NCBI GenBank assembly: GCA_027943335.1
Contig: BSBK01000873.1
Coordinates: 1,190,001 to 1,254,000, forward strand
Direction of reading: 5' to 3'
DNA length: 64,000 nucleotides
DNA from: Chamaecyparis obtusa
Lineage: Eukaryota; Streptophyta; Pinopsida; Cupressales; Cupressaceae
The position numbers and the translations under genes are program-made. Shown here in pieces: positions 35,101-46,369 of this stretch. The notes beneath the pieces are model-generated. The model searched no databases and was not told where the DNA came from. It saw only the letters and a program-made list of their open reading frames with translations. Position 1 is the first letter of the stretch, and every line of letters starts with the position of its first letter.

Positions 35101-36345
35101 AATTGCAGCCCAGCACAAATGGAAGGTTGATCAAATGGATGTGAAGTCCACCTTCTTGAATGGAGTATTGAAAGAAGAGGTTTATGTGGAGCAGCCACCT
35201 AGTTATGAAGTTCCAGGTCATGAAAGTAAAGTGTATAGGCTAAAGAAGGCTCTTTATGGGCTTAAGCAAGCTCCATGGGCATGGTATAGCAAAATTGACT
35301 CATATTTGATGAGCAATGGCTTTTGCAAAAGCGATGGTGAGCCCACTCTTTACATCAAGGTAGCTAATGGTAATATTTTAATTGTTGTCTTGTATGTAGA
35401 TGATTTAATTTTTATTGGGGATAATGATTTCCTCATTAATGATTTTAAAGAAGCCATGAAAAGGGAGTTTGAAATGTCAAACTTAGGTCTCTTGAGATAT
35501 TTTCTAGGCATAGAAGTAAAACAAATGTATGATGGTATTTTTGTCTCTCAAGAAATATATGCAAATCAGATATTAGAGAGATTTAAAATGCAAACTAGCA
35601 AGCCTACCCCAACAACAACTTCAGTAGGTTTGAAGCTAAGTAAGCAAGATTGCAGCAACAATGTGGATCCAACTTTATTTAAAAGTTTAGTTGGAAGTTT
35701 GATGTATTTAACAGCTACTAGGCCAGACACTATGCATGCAGTAAGTTTGATTTCTAGATTTATGGAAACTCCAAAGGACTCCCAGTGGCAAGTGGGAAAG
35801 AGAATCCTAAGGTATGTGAAAGGCACCAAAGGATATGGTATTTTGTATACTGCAACAAATGTTTTTGATCTTATTGGCTACACAAATAGTGTTTGGGCAA
35901 GGAGTTTGGATGATAGGAAGGGCACTTTCGGATATGTCTTTCACATGGGTTTAGGTGTAATCTCATGGTCTTATAAGAAGCAACCCATAGTTTCTCAATC
36001 TACAGTAGAGGCTGGATATATAGCAGCAAATGTAGCAGCATGTCAAGCTATTTGGCTAAGAAGAATCTTGGTAGATTTGAAGGAAGAACAAGAGGAAGGA
36101 ACCACAATATTTTGTGACAATATTTCCTCAATAGCTTTGTCAAAGAATCCAATGTTTCATGGAAGAAGCAAGCACATTGAAATCAAATATCATTTTATTA
36201 GAGAACTAGTTGAGAATGGTGAAATAAAGATGAAGTTTTGCAGGTCAGAGCAGCAGCTAGCAGACATTTTCACAAGCCATTGGGCATTGTAAGTTTTGAG
36301 CACCTAAGCAGAAATCTTGGTGTAGTTAGTTTGGATCAAGCATGA
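32188..36345 (+). pseudogene. Gag-pol polyprotein of copia element 2
   Basis: Domain order is copia: gag, protease, integrase, RT, RNase H. The gag start is GTG where the sister element has ATG. An 8-bp deletion near 32320 shifts the frame. From there one frame runs to about 36270, broken by stops near 33204, 33330, 33618, 34092 and 35030. Zinc knuckle CYYCHKFEHYASEC is at ~33042. The protease motif YLDSGYSNHMSG keeps its Asp. Integrase has HLRYGH ... CEACILGKQ, then VHTDLVGPM, RSDRRGEYT and GVVERKNRT (D, D, E kept). RT has YVDDLIFIGD at ~35394. RNase H is damaged (YTNSVWARS for YTDSDWAGS; VEAGY for AEAEY). A lost C near 36272 shifts the last codons (FTSHWAL for FTKPLGI). Confidence 0.93.
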
Positions 36346-36365
36346 TCTTGTTTGTCGGCTCAAGA

Positions 36366-36376
36366 CAATGGGGGAG
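36366..36376 (+). other. Polypurine tract of copia element 2
   Basis: 'caatgggggag' abuts the 3' LTR. The sister element has the same sequence at 56591-56601. Confidence 0.85.
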
Positions 36377-36978
36377 TGTTGGATTTTGAAAATTAAATCC
36401 ATTTGTCTAGAAGCCTCCATATTTGACTTTATTTTTGATAAAGTTTAAAGTCTGATATTTTGTGAGGACTTTGAAAGATAAGTTCAAATCAGATTTGGGG
36501 GAAATCTAATTTCTTCTATAGACTTCTTTCTTCCTTGGACTTCTTTCTTCTTTATTTTTGGATAGCAAGTTTTGTATAAAGGAATGAATATCTTTATTCT
36601 TCCTAAGTGAGCATGAATGTAATTTCTATTTTGTTTGCAATAGCAGAGATAGTTTTAGTTTTTTGTAATACTTTATTTTTATCAAAGAAGTTTTGCAACA
36701 ATAGTTGTGAATGATTATTCTATTAAGCAGTGATTGCTTCAGATGTTTTTTTAAGAGCATTGAGAAGCTCATAGATGTTTGTATGCAGCTCTAGTAGTTG
36801 CAAGTTTATTTTTATTGTAGAAGTTGTTTTTAGTTTGAATAGAAGCAAGAAAAATCTTGCATATTTCTCCAGCTCTTGTGTCTACCCTATTTTGGGGTTT
36901 TTCAAATTTATCCATTTCTGAAATAGAGCATTCATTTTGTGCATTTTTAGAATTTAGTATTTCTCTAAATTCTTTACA
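36377..36978 (+). repeat. 3' LTR of copia element 2
   Basis: 602 bp, TGTTGGATTTTGAA to TTCTTTACA, followed by the AGAAT duplication. Confidence 0.93.
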
Positions 36979-36981
36979 AGA

Positions 36982-37205
36982 ATACCACATAGAGATGTCA
37001 TCTCATGGAATGCAATGATTGCTAGATATGCACAAAATAAAATTATTGATGAAGGCTTAGAGATTTTCAAGAAAATGCAATTAGCATATGTAGAGCCAAA
37101 TTCCACAACATTTTCCATCATCCTCACTGCCTATGCCAAAATAGGAAATTTGGAACAAGGTATAACATCCATCAAAGCATAAAGAATGGAGAAATTTTGA
37201 TAGGC
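36982..37205 (+). pseudogene. PPR protein fragment (PLS type)
   Basis: Immediately after the copia target duplication the sequence reads PHRDVISWNAMIARYAQNKI, then EGLEIFKKMQLAYVEPNSTT and FSIILTAYAKIGNLEQG. This is the typical 'RDVvSWNaMIagYaqnG ... A(G)LeiFkkMqlaGvkPnsfTF' of plant organelle-targeted pentatricopeptide repeat proteins. After a one-base shift near 37170 it continues IHQSIKNGEIL. No PPR sequence lies left of the copia 5' LTR, so this is an isolated piece. PPR proteins bind organelle RNA for editing, splicing or stability; this one cannot be functional. Confidence 0.8.
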
Positions 37206-38190
37206 TGTCTATTGGGTTTGAATAGAGGGCCTCAGTCATGCTGGGGGTCAGCATGTTATCACTACACCCCGGCCTCAACTCTAGGAAGATAATGTTTTTA
37301 TACTTCTTTTCAAAATATTATTTAGAAGAGATTGCATGAGACTCCCTGTTGCAAATAAATAGCAGATGTAGACCCCTCAATATTTCTCTCAGCTTGGGCA
37401 TAAAAATTTAGCCTCTTAACAAATGCTGCAATATGTCATTGAGTTAAGCTATGTTGAACATGGAATTGAATAACTATAAATTATTTAAAACTAAAACAAA
37501 CATGAATGCATCTTACTTGGAAATTTAAATCTGGGCATACCATGTAAACCCCATTTGTTTATCACTTGAGTTCATCTTGACATGGTAAGTGAGTCTTAAT
37601 GATAATATTGATATTCATTTTATTGTGAATTTTTATAAATTGATGGAAAAAATAATTGAATGAAACAAGATGATAAGGAGGGAGTTTGTAGGCACTCAAG
37701 TCATTGATTTCATTAATAAGGTGACTAGTGAAGATAAAGGTTTTAGTTATGAAATCCTTCCCATGGCAAGTGGAACCCACAAGAGATTAGTTTTCTATTT
37801 ACCTTATATATTGTTCATATTTTGTAGTTTGAGTTTGACCTCATGATCAAGCAGGAGCTCTAAGTTAATTTATTTTATAACAAGATTGTTCCTTCTCAAT
37901 TTTTTGTTTAAAATCCTGACGTTAATATTTTTTTTTAAATTTAAAAGTCTAAAGTGAAGATTACTTTGTACTACATTTTGGTTGCAAGTCTTTCAGTAAT
38001 TATGGTTAATTTCATTACATTCAAATTCTGAATCATGATAAATTGTATACAGTGAATAGAATTAATGATTGTTTGGATAGTGAAATTAGCTGAAATATCT
38101 TGTCTTGAAATATTTGGGAGGACCATTTAAATTAAAGAGGATTTTTTAGTTATTTTTGTAACAATGATTAACAATAATTTTATAGTGTAG
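37206..38190. other. Intergenic DNA, nothing recognised
   Basis: AT-rich with no clear motif. If the protease below was ever complete, its exon with the first catalytic DTG motif should lie here or further left; I could not find it. Confidence 0.5.
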
Positions 38191-39796
38191 CTGGCTTGCT
38201 ATTTTTACTCAAGGTACAAGTCATCAAAGTTGAGCACATACCAAGAAGATGGTACTTTACTTAAAACCTCAACCTCACGTAGTTTAGTCTACTTAAATTG
38301 GAGATACAAAGAAAATGGCTAAATAATTAATTGTTAGGAATGGAACACTAAGAGGGGGGGGGGGTGGTGAATCAGTGTTCATTGTATTTTAACTTTTCAC
38401 TTTTATCTTTATACTAAATTATAAATGCTTAAGTACTGAAATAAACATTCACAGAAACATGAAACATGAAATCAACACATGACACCAATATGGTTATGGG
38501 GAAACCCAAAAAGGTAAAAACCCCGGTGGGACTTGATACCCACTAATATTCTGCACTAGTGTTTTGTGATCCTTGCTAGAAGATCCTTTACCCTGTTAGG
38601 AGTAGCTTTACAATGCTTTAAGTATAGTAGACCTTGTTAAGGGTTGGAACTTGTTAGGAGTCTTTTACAATGATCCATGTTAGGGGAGTGGACTCACTGT
38701 CCTAGAGCTCACTGCTCAAATGATGAAGGCTACAACCTTCTGAATTCAGATACACACTATATCTATAGGTGAACTGTCACTGTGACATTGCTTGTCAGAT
38801 CACTTCCTTTGGTGCGATCATGCTTTGACCTCTAGCAAAGCTCTAATACATCATATGCTCTATTTGCATACCTCTGTTGTTGCTTAACACAACTCTATTA
38901 CAACTTCTATCATGAATATAATGGGCACATCTTATATTTATATGCTCATATAAACAAAACAATTAGGTCAGCCCTATAACTAATTACAAATAATGCTTCC
39001 AAGTGAATTAGCTTAAGCGTGCTTACAATCATACATATAAATGTGTCAGTAACCTAAATACAATGGGCGCATGCCCTTTACAATATTGTATTATAATCAC
39101 AAACCAAAATGCTAACTGTCAGCTCTATGCTCTGTTCTCTGCTGGCACACATTGGCTGTGCAACTTCAACTGACTGTAACTTTCACATCTTTTCATATCT
39201 ACTTATGCGCTCATAGACTAAGCATAAGTATAGTCTAACAACCTTAAATTTCAGGGTGCATACCATAATTCATCCATACACACGTGCGCTGATGCTCTGA
39301 GCTGCAAGAACTCTGTACACTATCCAATCTTCAACACTTAATTGAATTCTGATCTTTACACTAAGTGCACTAACTCCAAACTGCTATATGACTTTGTTTC
39401 CATAATGACAACACTATATCTAGTCATATACTTCAGTATAGACAACTTGCCAACATTAATATGTATCACTTGTTGGATGTGAAGGATAATATTGTGAGAT
39501 CCAATATGGCAGTGGATCACTATCATGTTTCTTAAGTAAAGATGATGTTACAGTGGGGAAATTTGTTGTGAAACATCAGGTTAGTAATTTTTAGATGCTA
39601 AGGTTTCCCAGTTGGATATCAAATATTTATTCCATTCAACTTAATTTTGAATTTATATAGAAGAAGGTTCTTTCATGATGTAGGTCTTTACCAAGACAAC
39701 ACATGAACCAAGGTTAACATTTTTTCTATCTAAGTTTGATGACATTCTAGGGCTTGGTTTCAAGAAAATTGATATTGATAATGTTGTTCCAGTTTG
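38191..39796 (+). pseudogene. Aspartic protease (phytepsin-like) fragment, three exons
   Basis: Pepsin-family (A1) proteases of plants act in the vacuole. Exon a is 38191-38251 (LACYFYSRYKSSKLSTYQED; the family has 'iaCYFHSkYKSSkSSTYk.nG'). Exon b is 39485-39579 (CEIQYGSGSLSCFLSKDDVT, then VGKFVVKHQ), which includes the flap Tyr of 'YGSGS'. Exon c is 39684-39796 (THEPRLTFFLSKFDDILGLG, then FKKIDIDNVVPVW). Boundaries fit GT-AG: donors G|GTACTT, CAG|GTTAGT and TTTG|GTTAGT; acceptors TAG|, AAG| and TAG|. Phases join correctly (1, then 0). A TAA at the second codon of exon b is the only stop. Both catalytic Asp motifs (DTGS and the second Asp) and all remaining exons are missing. A solo LTR sits in the first intron. 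Confidence 0.78.
38332..39455 (-). mobile_element. Solo LTR (copia-type) in a protease intron
   Basis: 1124 bp, TGTTAGGAATGG to CTTGCCAACA, with a perfect 5-bp target duplication TTAAT (38327-38331 and 39456-39460). It shares with 24848-25921 and 60538-61770 the landmarks of an 'aagagggggg' run near the left end and the later 'aaaaccccggtgggac'. It is related in layout to the copia 1 LTR read on the opposite strand. A run of ~12 G (about 38351-38362) may be length-uncertain. Confidence 0.9.
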
Positions 39797-40565
39797 GTTA
39801 GTATTGATAGCCTTCATTCTATGATGCAACTTATTGATTGGATTAACTCTCCTAGGCTTCTCCCATTAAAAGTATGCACCAAAATTGGTTCCAACTATCT
39901 TTGACATGAGGGCTTTCAAGGCATGCCTTGGCCGATCTTTCTTGGTAAAGACATTGTGGCAAATTTTTAGCAATCCATTAAGTAAATTGAGAGCATTAAT
40001 ATTTTCCACATGGAGGGCCTATTATGGGATATAGTGGAAATACAATAAGTTTTTGAATTGAAGACAAATTCATGGAAGAATCATAGGCTCCCATTTAATG
40101 TTAAATTTTAATTTTCATTAAGTGACTTTCATTAAACTGCAATTTTCTTTTCAATTTGATAAGGCAATGAGTTAGGTGCCTAGAAATTTCAAGTAGTTAG
40201 GTAGATTTCATATTGAGGAAGTAAGATGATGTAGTGGATGGTATGATAATATTAGGTGCTCTAGACACTTTGGTGAACATTTACAAGCTTACTGATGCTA
40301 GTTTTGTGCAAATTTCAGTCAATGTAATTAATGTATTATCATATAATCATATTTATTGGTTAAAACTTGGGAGCTAAATATTTTAAATTCCAGATGCAGT
40401 CTTGGTAAAAATATATTCTGTATTATTGATAAAATTGGCCATAGTTTTATTCTAGACGTTGGAAATACTTTCTTGATGGAAATGATAACTCTTAACCACA
40501 TGATTCTCAAGGTGGTATCTGTCGAAGGAGAAAAATGCACCACAGATATCGAGAAGGAATTATCA
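39797..40565. other. Downstream of the protease fragment, no further exon found
   Basis: I looked for the conserved 'YNMVeQGLV' exon that follows 'VPVW' and did not see it. A short plus-strand frame (40356-40610) has no recognisable content. Confidence 0.5.
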
Positions 40566-40679
40566 AGCTTGTGGGAGCATGTTAGCATACTCAATATGGT
40601 GCAATTTTAGGCTACTTATTGTTTGGAATGGATTAAAGCATTCTCAAGCTTGTGGGAACATGTTAGCATACTCAATATG
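40566..40679. repeat. 33-bp direct repeat next to the copia 3' LTR
   Basis: 'agcttgtgggagcatgttag' and the following 'catactcaatatg' (40566-40598) recur with one change at 40647-40679, overlapping the first bases of the LTR. Confidence 0.8.
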
Positions 40680-41181
40680 TTAGAAAAACACAAATGATAA
40701 ATATAGAAAACTTGAACTATAAAAAAAAGGATCAAATGATCATTACATCCAACTACCTCAAAACACAAAATTAAACTTAGGAATCAACTCATCTATGGAA
40801 TGCAAAGGAAACAAAAAAATAAAAATTCTAAGCAGAGAAAAAAAGAATAACAAGAAGCATTGATCTTGTATTCTGTGGTAAGGGGATTCTAATTTTACTA
40901 CCCAAACTCATAAACAAAAAGAAAAATGAGAAGCTAAGATCTGAGAAAAAAATGAACACAAACACTATTACAAAACATAACACTTCTCCAAAATTGAGCG
41001 CACAAATTGCAGGGTCAAGAAATCTATTTATAACCAATCTTACATTAATGAAGAGAAGACTCTAGATGGAAGTAGTTGGCATGGGCGGTTGTCAATGGCT
41101 GTGTGTGGCTGCATGTTTCTAGAGCTTTCTCGGTGGTCTGTGCTGACCAAGGTTGGTTGGATTAATTAATTTATTTCAACA
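40678..41181 (-). repeat. 3' LTR of the minus-strand copia element
   Basis: About 504 bp, bounded by TGTTAGAAAAACAC on the left and TTCAACA next to the polypurine tract on the right. The left limit relies on the TG..CA rule only. Confidence 0.6.
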
Positions 41182-41354
41182 TCCTCCCTCAATTAATTAC
41201 ACTAACTAGATCTAAATATCCCCCCATAATCTAGAAATGATGGGTCCCGGCCTAAAGCCTTGTTAGGTACCCATTTACAATCATTATGCATTATTCTCTA
41301 AATACAATGGTTGGAATTCAATAGAATCCCCTTTGAATGACAACCATGAGATAG

Positions 41355-44300
41355 TCAAGTGATTTCTTGTAAGCCTAAAAGATGTCCAAGAAATAAAAAC
41401 TTAGTTTCACATAATGCCTTGGTGAATATATTAGCAATCCGGTCCTCTGTCTTGCAATATTGAAGATGAATCACCTGTTGTTGGATAAGATGCCTAATAT
41501 AATGATGATAGACCTCAATATGTTTTATGTGAGCATGAAACACTAGATTCTTGGACAAGGAGATGGCACTTTGATTGTCGCAATGAAGTAAAGCGGGTCC
41601 TGCATTATATTGCTTGAGGAGTGATAGAATAGCCTAGAGCCAAGTGATTTCTTTAGCTGCTTCATTTGCTGCGGTATATTCAGCCTCTGTAGTAGATAGA
41701 GCAATAGTAGATTGTTTTTTGCTGCACCATGAAATCGGACCTGAACCAAGATAGACAATATAACTTGTAGTTGATTTGTGGTCATCTACACATCCTGCCC
41801 AATTTGAATCTGTATAACCAACAAGTGAAAGATCTCCATGAGATGAATAATAGATACCCATTGTCAAAGTCCCTTGCACATATCTTAATATTCATTTAGC
41901 TGCTATCCAATGTGGGACCTTAGGAGAACTCAAAAACCTAGAAACAACACTGACTGCAAAAGAAATATCTGGTCTAGTGTGGTTCAAGTACACAAGACTA
42001 CCAACCAATTGCCTGTATAAGGTAGGATCAACATCTTCACCTTCCATATCTTTGCTTAGCTTTAGTCCTGGAGCAACTAGAGTAGACACACTCTTGCAAT
42101 CTTCCATTCTAAACTTTTTCAACATTTCTAGAGCATACTTGGTTTGAGAGAGATAAATACCATCATCCTTTTGCCATACTTGAATTCCAAGAAAGTAATG
42201 TAGAAAACAAAGTTCTTTCATCTCAAATGTATCTTGCAATTTTAGCTTTATGTCACTTATTTGATTCATGTTATGCCAGGTGTAATGATAAGATCATCAA
42301 CATAAAGCACAATAATTATGATTCCACCATCATCAAAATCCTTCACATACAAATTTGGATCATGAGGACTATTATGGAAGCCTTGAGTTTGGAAATATTC
42401 ATCAATTTTAGCATACCAAGCCCTTGGAGCTTGTTTCAAAGCATATAAAGACTTCCTTAATTTGCAAACTAAGTGTTCTTGTCCTGGAATTTCAAATCCT
42501 TGAGGTTGAGTCATATAGATTTCTTCATCAATTTCACCATTCAAAAATGCATTTTTAACATCCATTTGGTGAAGAGGCCACTTGAAATGTGCTGCCAATG
42601 CTATAATAGTCCTGACAGTACTAATCTTTGCTACTAGGGCAAATGTTTTTGTATAATTAATTCCCTCTTTTTGTGAATACCCTTTGGCCACTAGTCTTGC
42701 CTTGTATTTTTCAATGCTCCCATCTGACTTAAACTTAGTTTTATACACCCACTTATTGTTAACCACATTCTTACCTTTGGGTAAGTCCACTAATTCCCAC
42801 GTTTTATTCTTTATCAAAGAATCATACTCACTTTGCATAGCTTGTCCCCATTCATGTTTTCCTTTAACCTCATCATATGTTTGAGGATCATTGGTCTTCA
42901 TTATAGTGGTCATTAAAGCATAATTAATTTTTTGAGTCCTTTGATAAATATCTTGAATACTCTTGGTCTTTAGGGGAGGATTAGATTCCTTAGAGATTTC
43001 CTTCGAACTTTCACCAATGTCAAAATGATTTGAAGATTCATGATTATCTATGGACACTTGTGGAATGGGAGAGGATTTTTCCATATCATCAAAGCCTTCA
43101 TTGAACCTCACATCCCTACTTGTAAACACATCTTCCACACTAGGATCATACAACCTATATCCTTTCCTTTGATCATCATAGCCCACAAAGATGCACTTAA
43201 CACTTTTCTTATCAAATTTCCTTTCTCTAATCTCATCTGGTGTATGAGCATATGCTTCACATCCAAACACTCTAAAATACTTAACATTTGGTTTCCTTCC
43301 ACTCCATGCTTCTTTAGGAGTATTGTTTTGCAAACAACTTTTGGGAGATCTATTTAAGACATGAGATGCAGTATTAACAACCTCAGCCCATAGAAACAAA
43401 GGAAGATCCTTCGATTGTATCATACAACGTGCCATTTCTACTAAAGTCCTATCTTTCTTTTAGCAACACCATTTTATTGAGGGGTATATCTAATAGTCAT
43501 TTCTCTCTTGATCCCATGATACTCACAAAATGATTTGAACCTATTGTTTATATATTCTCCACCATTATCTGTTCTTAATCGCTTGATCTTATTTCCACTT
43601 TCATTTTCCACAAGAGCTTTAAACATTTCAAATTTGTTAAATACCTCATCCTTTTGCTTTAGGAAGTAAACCCAAACTTTTCTTGAAAAATCATCAATGA
43701 ATGTCAAAATGTACCTAGCTCCTCCCTTTGATGTGGGATGTGGGATTCATAGGACCACACAAATCACTATGGACAAGTTCAAGGCTTTTACTTGGCCCCC
43801 ATGTAGACCTTTCAAAAGTGTCTCTATGTTGTTTACCAACCATGTATTACTTGAATCACCTTGAGTAGCTAAAGAAGCTATCATTATATGATGATCACCT
43901 TCTTCTTGAACAAAATTTGATTGCCTTTGATTAAATCTCCTTTGTGATTTCTTAAAACATGGATCATTTTTATGTCCTTCTTGTCCATAGTTATAACATA
44001 TGATAGCATTATCTCCTTTAAAATTATTTTTGTAACTTCTCCATTCATTTTGTGGTCTTTGATAACTTTTCCTATTGTGATTATCTCTTGGTTGATTCCA
44101 TTGCCTTTGATTATTTCTATATTGATTACCTTGATTAGTTCTTCGATTTTGATATGATCTACCTTGATTAAAATTCTTATATTTTCCTCTAGCTATAAAT
44201 GCTTGACTCTTGCTAGACTCACTTGTAAACATTTTAAGCCTTTCTTCTTCATTCAACAAAGCACCATACACTTCCTCTAGTTTGATATTTTCAAATTTTC

Positions 44301-44805
44301 CAGTTAGTTCCAATGTATGAATGAAATTATTATACTCATTTGGAAGACTTTCAATTAAAAAATCTATAATTTCAGAGTCTTTATATTCAACCTTCATCAT
44401 TGCAAGTTGATTTCTTAAGTTTTTCAATTTAGCAATATGATCATTCATGCTATCTCCTCCTTTCATTTTCAAATGAGTTAACTGTCTCTTAATATCCATC
44501 ACTTTTAACTTGCTAGTTCTTTCATACATTGTTTTCAAAGTTTCCGATATTTCCTTTGTTGTTTTTAAATTTTGAACATGAGGCCTAATCCCTGGACTAA
44601 TTTTCCATAAAAGTGTAGCATGTCCATTCAAATCCATTTTATCCCATTTTTCATTTTTGCTTTGATCTGTAGGTTTATCCTCTTTTGCTATTTTCCATAA
44701 ACCTTTCATTTGTAAAATTAACTCCATCTTACATTTCCAACTAGCATAATTAGAGCCATCTAATTTTTCACTAACCACAATATTAGTGTTCTCAGAAGAA
44801 GCCAT
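41355..44805 (-). pseudogene. Gag-pol of the minus-strand copia element
   Basis: Gag starts at ATG 44805 (MASSENTNIVVSEKLDGSNY). The zinc knuckle reads CYNYGQEGHKNDPC, with the second Cys lost to Tyr. Near 43845 the protease start (NTWLV) is joined directly to integrase (GKQHRDTFERSTWGPSKSLE, then LVHSDLCGPMN). Protease and the integrase HHCC domain are therefore deleted. Integrase keeps two Asp residues, but the Glu motif reads VAKRK for VAERK. RT follows (ALKQAPRAWYAKI, YVDDLIIT) with a frameshift just after YVDD near 42268. RNase H keeps YTDSNWAG and TTEAEY (41634-41879), with more stops before 41558-41355 (DNQSAISLSKNLV ... IANIFTKAL). Non-functional. Confidence 0.88.
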
Positions 44806-44873
44806 AGTAGAAACACATAATAACACTCCCAAACATACAATCACCAAGCCTCTCAAAAATATTGTGCCTTGAT

Positions 44874-45208
44874 TGTTACAAGTAGTAGTTTCTGTTGCAC
44901 CAAAAGATCTACCTGTTAATGCCCGATACAACCACTAGACTTATAGAAGACACAGGAGGTGGTTAAGCCATGTCACAATTCCTGAGGGGAGCGCTAACCA
45001 TTTTTCCAACAATCTCCCCCTCAGTGTTACCCAAGGGGATTCGAACTTGTGACCAAGCTCTAATACCACTTGTTACAAGTAGTAGTTGTCATTGCACCAA
45101 AAGATTGACTTGTTAATGCCCGATACAACCACTAGACTTATAGAAGACACAGGAGGCGGTTAAGCCATGTCACGATTCCCAAGGGGAGTGCTGACCATTT
45201 TTCCAACA
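44874..45208 (-). mobile_element. Complete TRIM retrotransposon (335 bp)
   Basis: Two 138-bp LTRs (44874-45011 and 45071-45208) differ at only a few positions and flank a 59-bp interior. On the minus strand each LTR runs TGTTGGAAAAATGG to CTTGTAACA. The interior begins with a tRNA-Met primer-binding site (TGGTATTAGAGC) and ends with a polypurine tract (CTGAGGGGGAGAT). A perfect 5-bp target duplication TTGAT flanks it (44869-44873 and 45209-45213). It has no coding capacity, as expected for TRIMs, which depend on enzymes of other elements. After the primer site lies GTTCGAATCCCC, resembling a tRNA T-arm/B-box. It sits in the copia leader, ~70 bp upstream of gag. Confidence 0.95.
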
Positions 45209-45682
45209 TTGATGTTGGCCTTCTTATGAACCAAACAAACAAGGACTTAACAAAAAAAACTTATAGCTTACAAGGATTAAGATAGCTTTGTCAAATTCTT
45301 CACTTCAACAAAATTATCACTTTCCACTTTTTCTTAACTACTTCACACTTCATGACACAAATATTTCCAATATGACTCAAGAGGAAAAATATGACTTTGA
45401 AATATGCTTAGTCATATATCCAAACAATCTAGAGCACAAAACAATTTGTATCTTCTAAAAAAAACTTGCACTTCTCAATCACACATAAATATTTCAACAC
45501 AAGACATCATTGACAACCCTTTTTTTTTAACAAAATAGAAAATTTTATCAACTGGCCCATCCAATATATCATAGAAAATATTTCACCAATATGTTTGTGT
45601 TCAGTTTTTTCTCATGGTATCAGAGCTTTCTCGGTGGTTTGTGCCGACCAAGGTTGGTTGGAGTAATTAATTTATTTCAACA
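45209..45682. other. Unresolved LTR-like segment with a plus-strand primer-binding site
   Basis: Contains TGGTATCAGAGC (45615-45626) on the plus strand, preceded by CA, exactly as at the inner edge of a plus-oriented copia LTR. That is opposite to the minus-strand element it adjoins. It is followed by the 61-bp repeat shared with 41121-41181. Confidence 0.45.
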
Positions 45683-46073
45683 AGATCAACCAGATATAGC
45701 CATGTAGTCGCATAGAATTCCATCACCATGAAGATGATACACTCTGGAATTTGCAAGTGCAGTGGTCCCTCAAAGATACTGCACTTTTAAATTTCATCTT
45801 CAAGATGTTTAAAGGACTGTCTCAAATACTTTATAAAGGTATACAAATGAATTAATGATAATAAAGTGAACAAATTCTCTAGTTTTGTCAATGATTGCCT
45901 TGAGGCGATATTTAGGCCATGATCCATTGACCTTGAAAAGAACCTTCTTGTGTCTCTACTCTAAGGTTACTTTGATCCTCAATTAAATTATAAAGGTTCC
46001 ACAAAATGAATTAAATCCTAAACTAATTATGGTCCATCTTGAGTGTTAAACAATTTAACTATTCCTAATGTTC

Positions 46074-46127
46074 AATGCATCATATACAATATATAATGCA
46101 TCATATACAATATATAATGCATCAACC
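46074..46127. repeat. 21-bp tandem repeat, 2.5 copies
   Basis: 'aatgcatcatatacaatata' plus one base, at 46074-46094 and 46095-46115, then a partial third copy. Confidence 0.9.
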
Positions 46128-46369
46128 AGAAAAGGAAAAAGAACTGAACAACCAATTTGCATCAAAACTGCCTCAAGTTTTCATTCACTATATTGCAAAC
46201 CTTTTCTTCATGTTGAGATGATAGATATAGATTTATTGGAGTATAAGATATAAAATGAAATGAATGCATAACCAATGTAAACTAAATATACCATATTTTG
46301 GTTTCTAGAAATAGAAACTACTCCAAAAATGGATATGATCTTACAGGGATGAGGAAGAGAGAGACCAAC

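Larger units (their letters stand above)
31598..36978 (+). mobile_element. Ty1/copia element 2, complete but decayed
   Basis: 5' LTR 31598-32181, gag-pol about 32188-36345, polypurine tract 36366-36376, 3' LTR 36377-36978. Perfect 5-bp target duplication AGAAT (31593-31597 and 36979-36983). It is the same family as 51760-57178. About 60 bp right after the 5' LTR are missing relative to that sister, removing the whole primer-binding site. It landed next to a PPR fragment (36982-37205). Confidence 0.95.
40678..45682 (-). mobile_element. Ty1/copia element on the minus strand, internally deleted
   Basis: Minus-strand order from the right: gag (44805 down), integrase core, reverse transcriptase, RNase H (to 41355), polypurine tract (41192-41182, TTGAGGGAGGA), 3' LTR (41181-40678, starting TGTTGAAATAAATT). 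The outermost 61 bp of that LTR (41121-41181) recur at 45622-45682, which should mark the outer end of the 5' LTR. The rest of the presumed 5' LTR does not match, and no target duplication is found (left flank CAATA, right flank AGATC). The 5' end is thus rearranged. A TRIM element is inserted just upstream of gag. Confidence 0.75.

Noticed and set aside
45012..45070. A tRNA gene
   Set aside because: The box-like sequence is the TRIM interior; there is no cloverleaf.
45690..45790. Possible DYW-domain trace of a PPR protein on the minus strand (ANSRVYHLHGDGILCDY)
   Set aside because: Only a few residues fit, and helicase exons lie between it and the nearest PPR piece.
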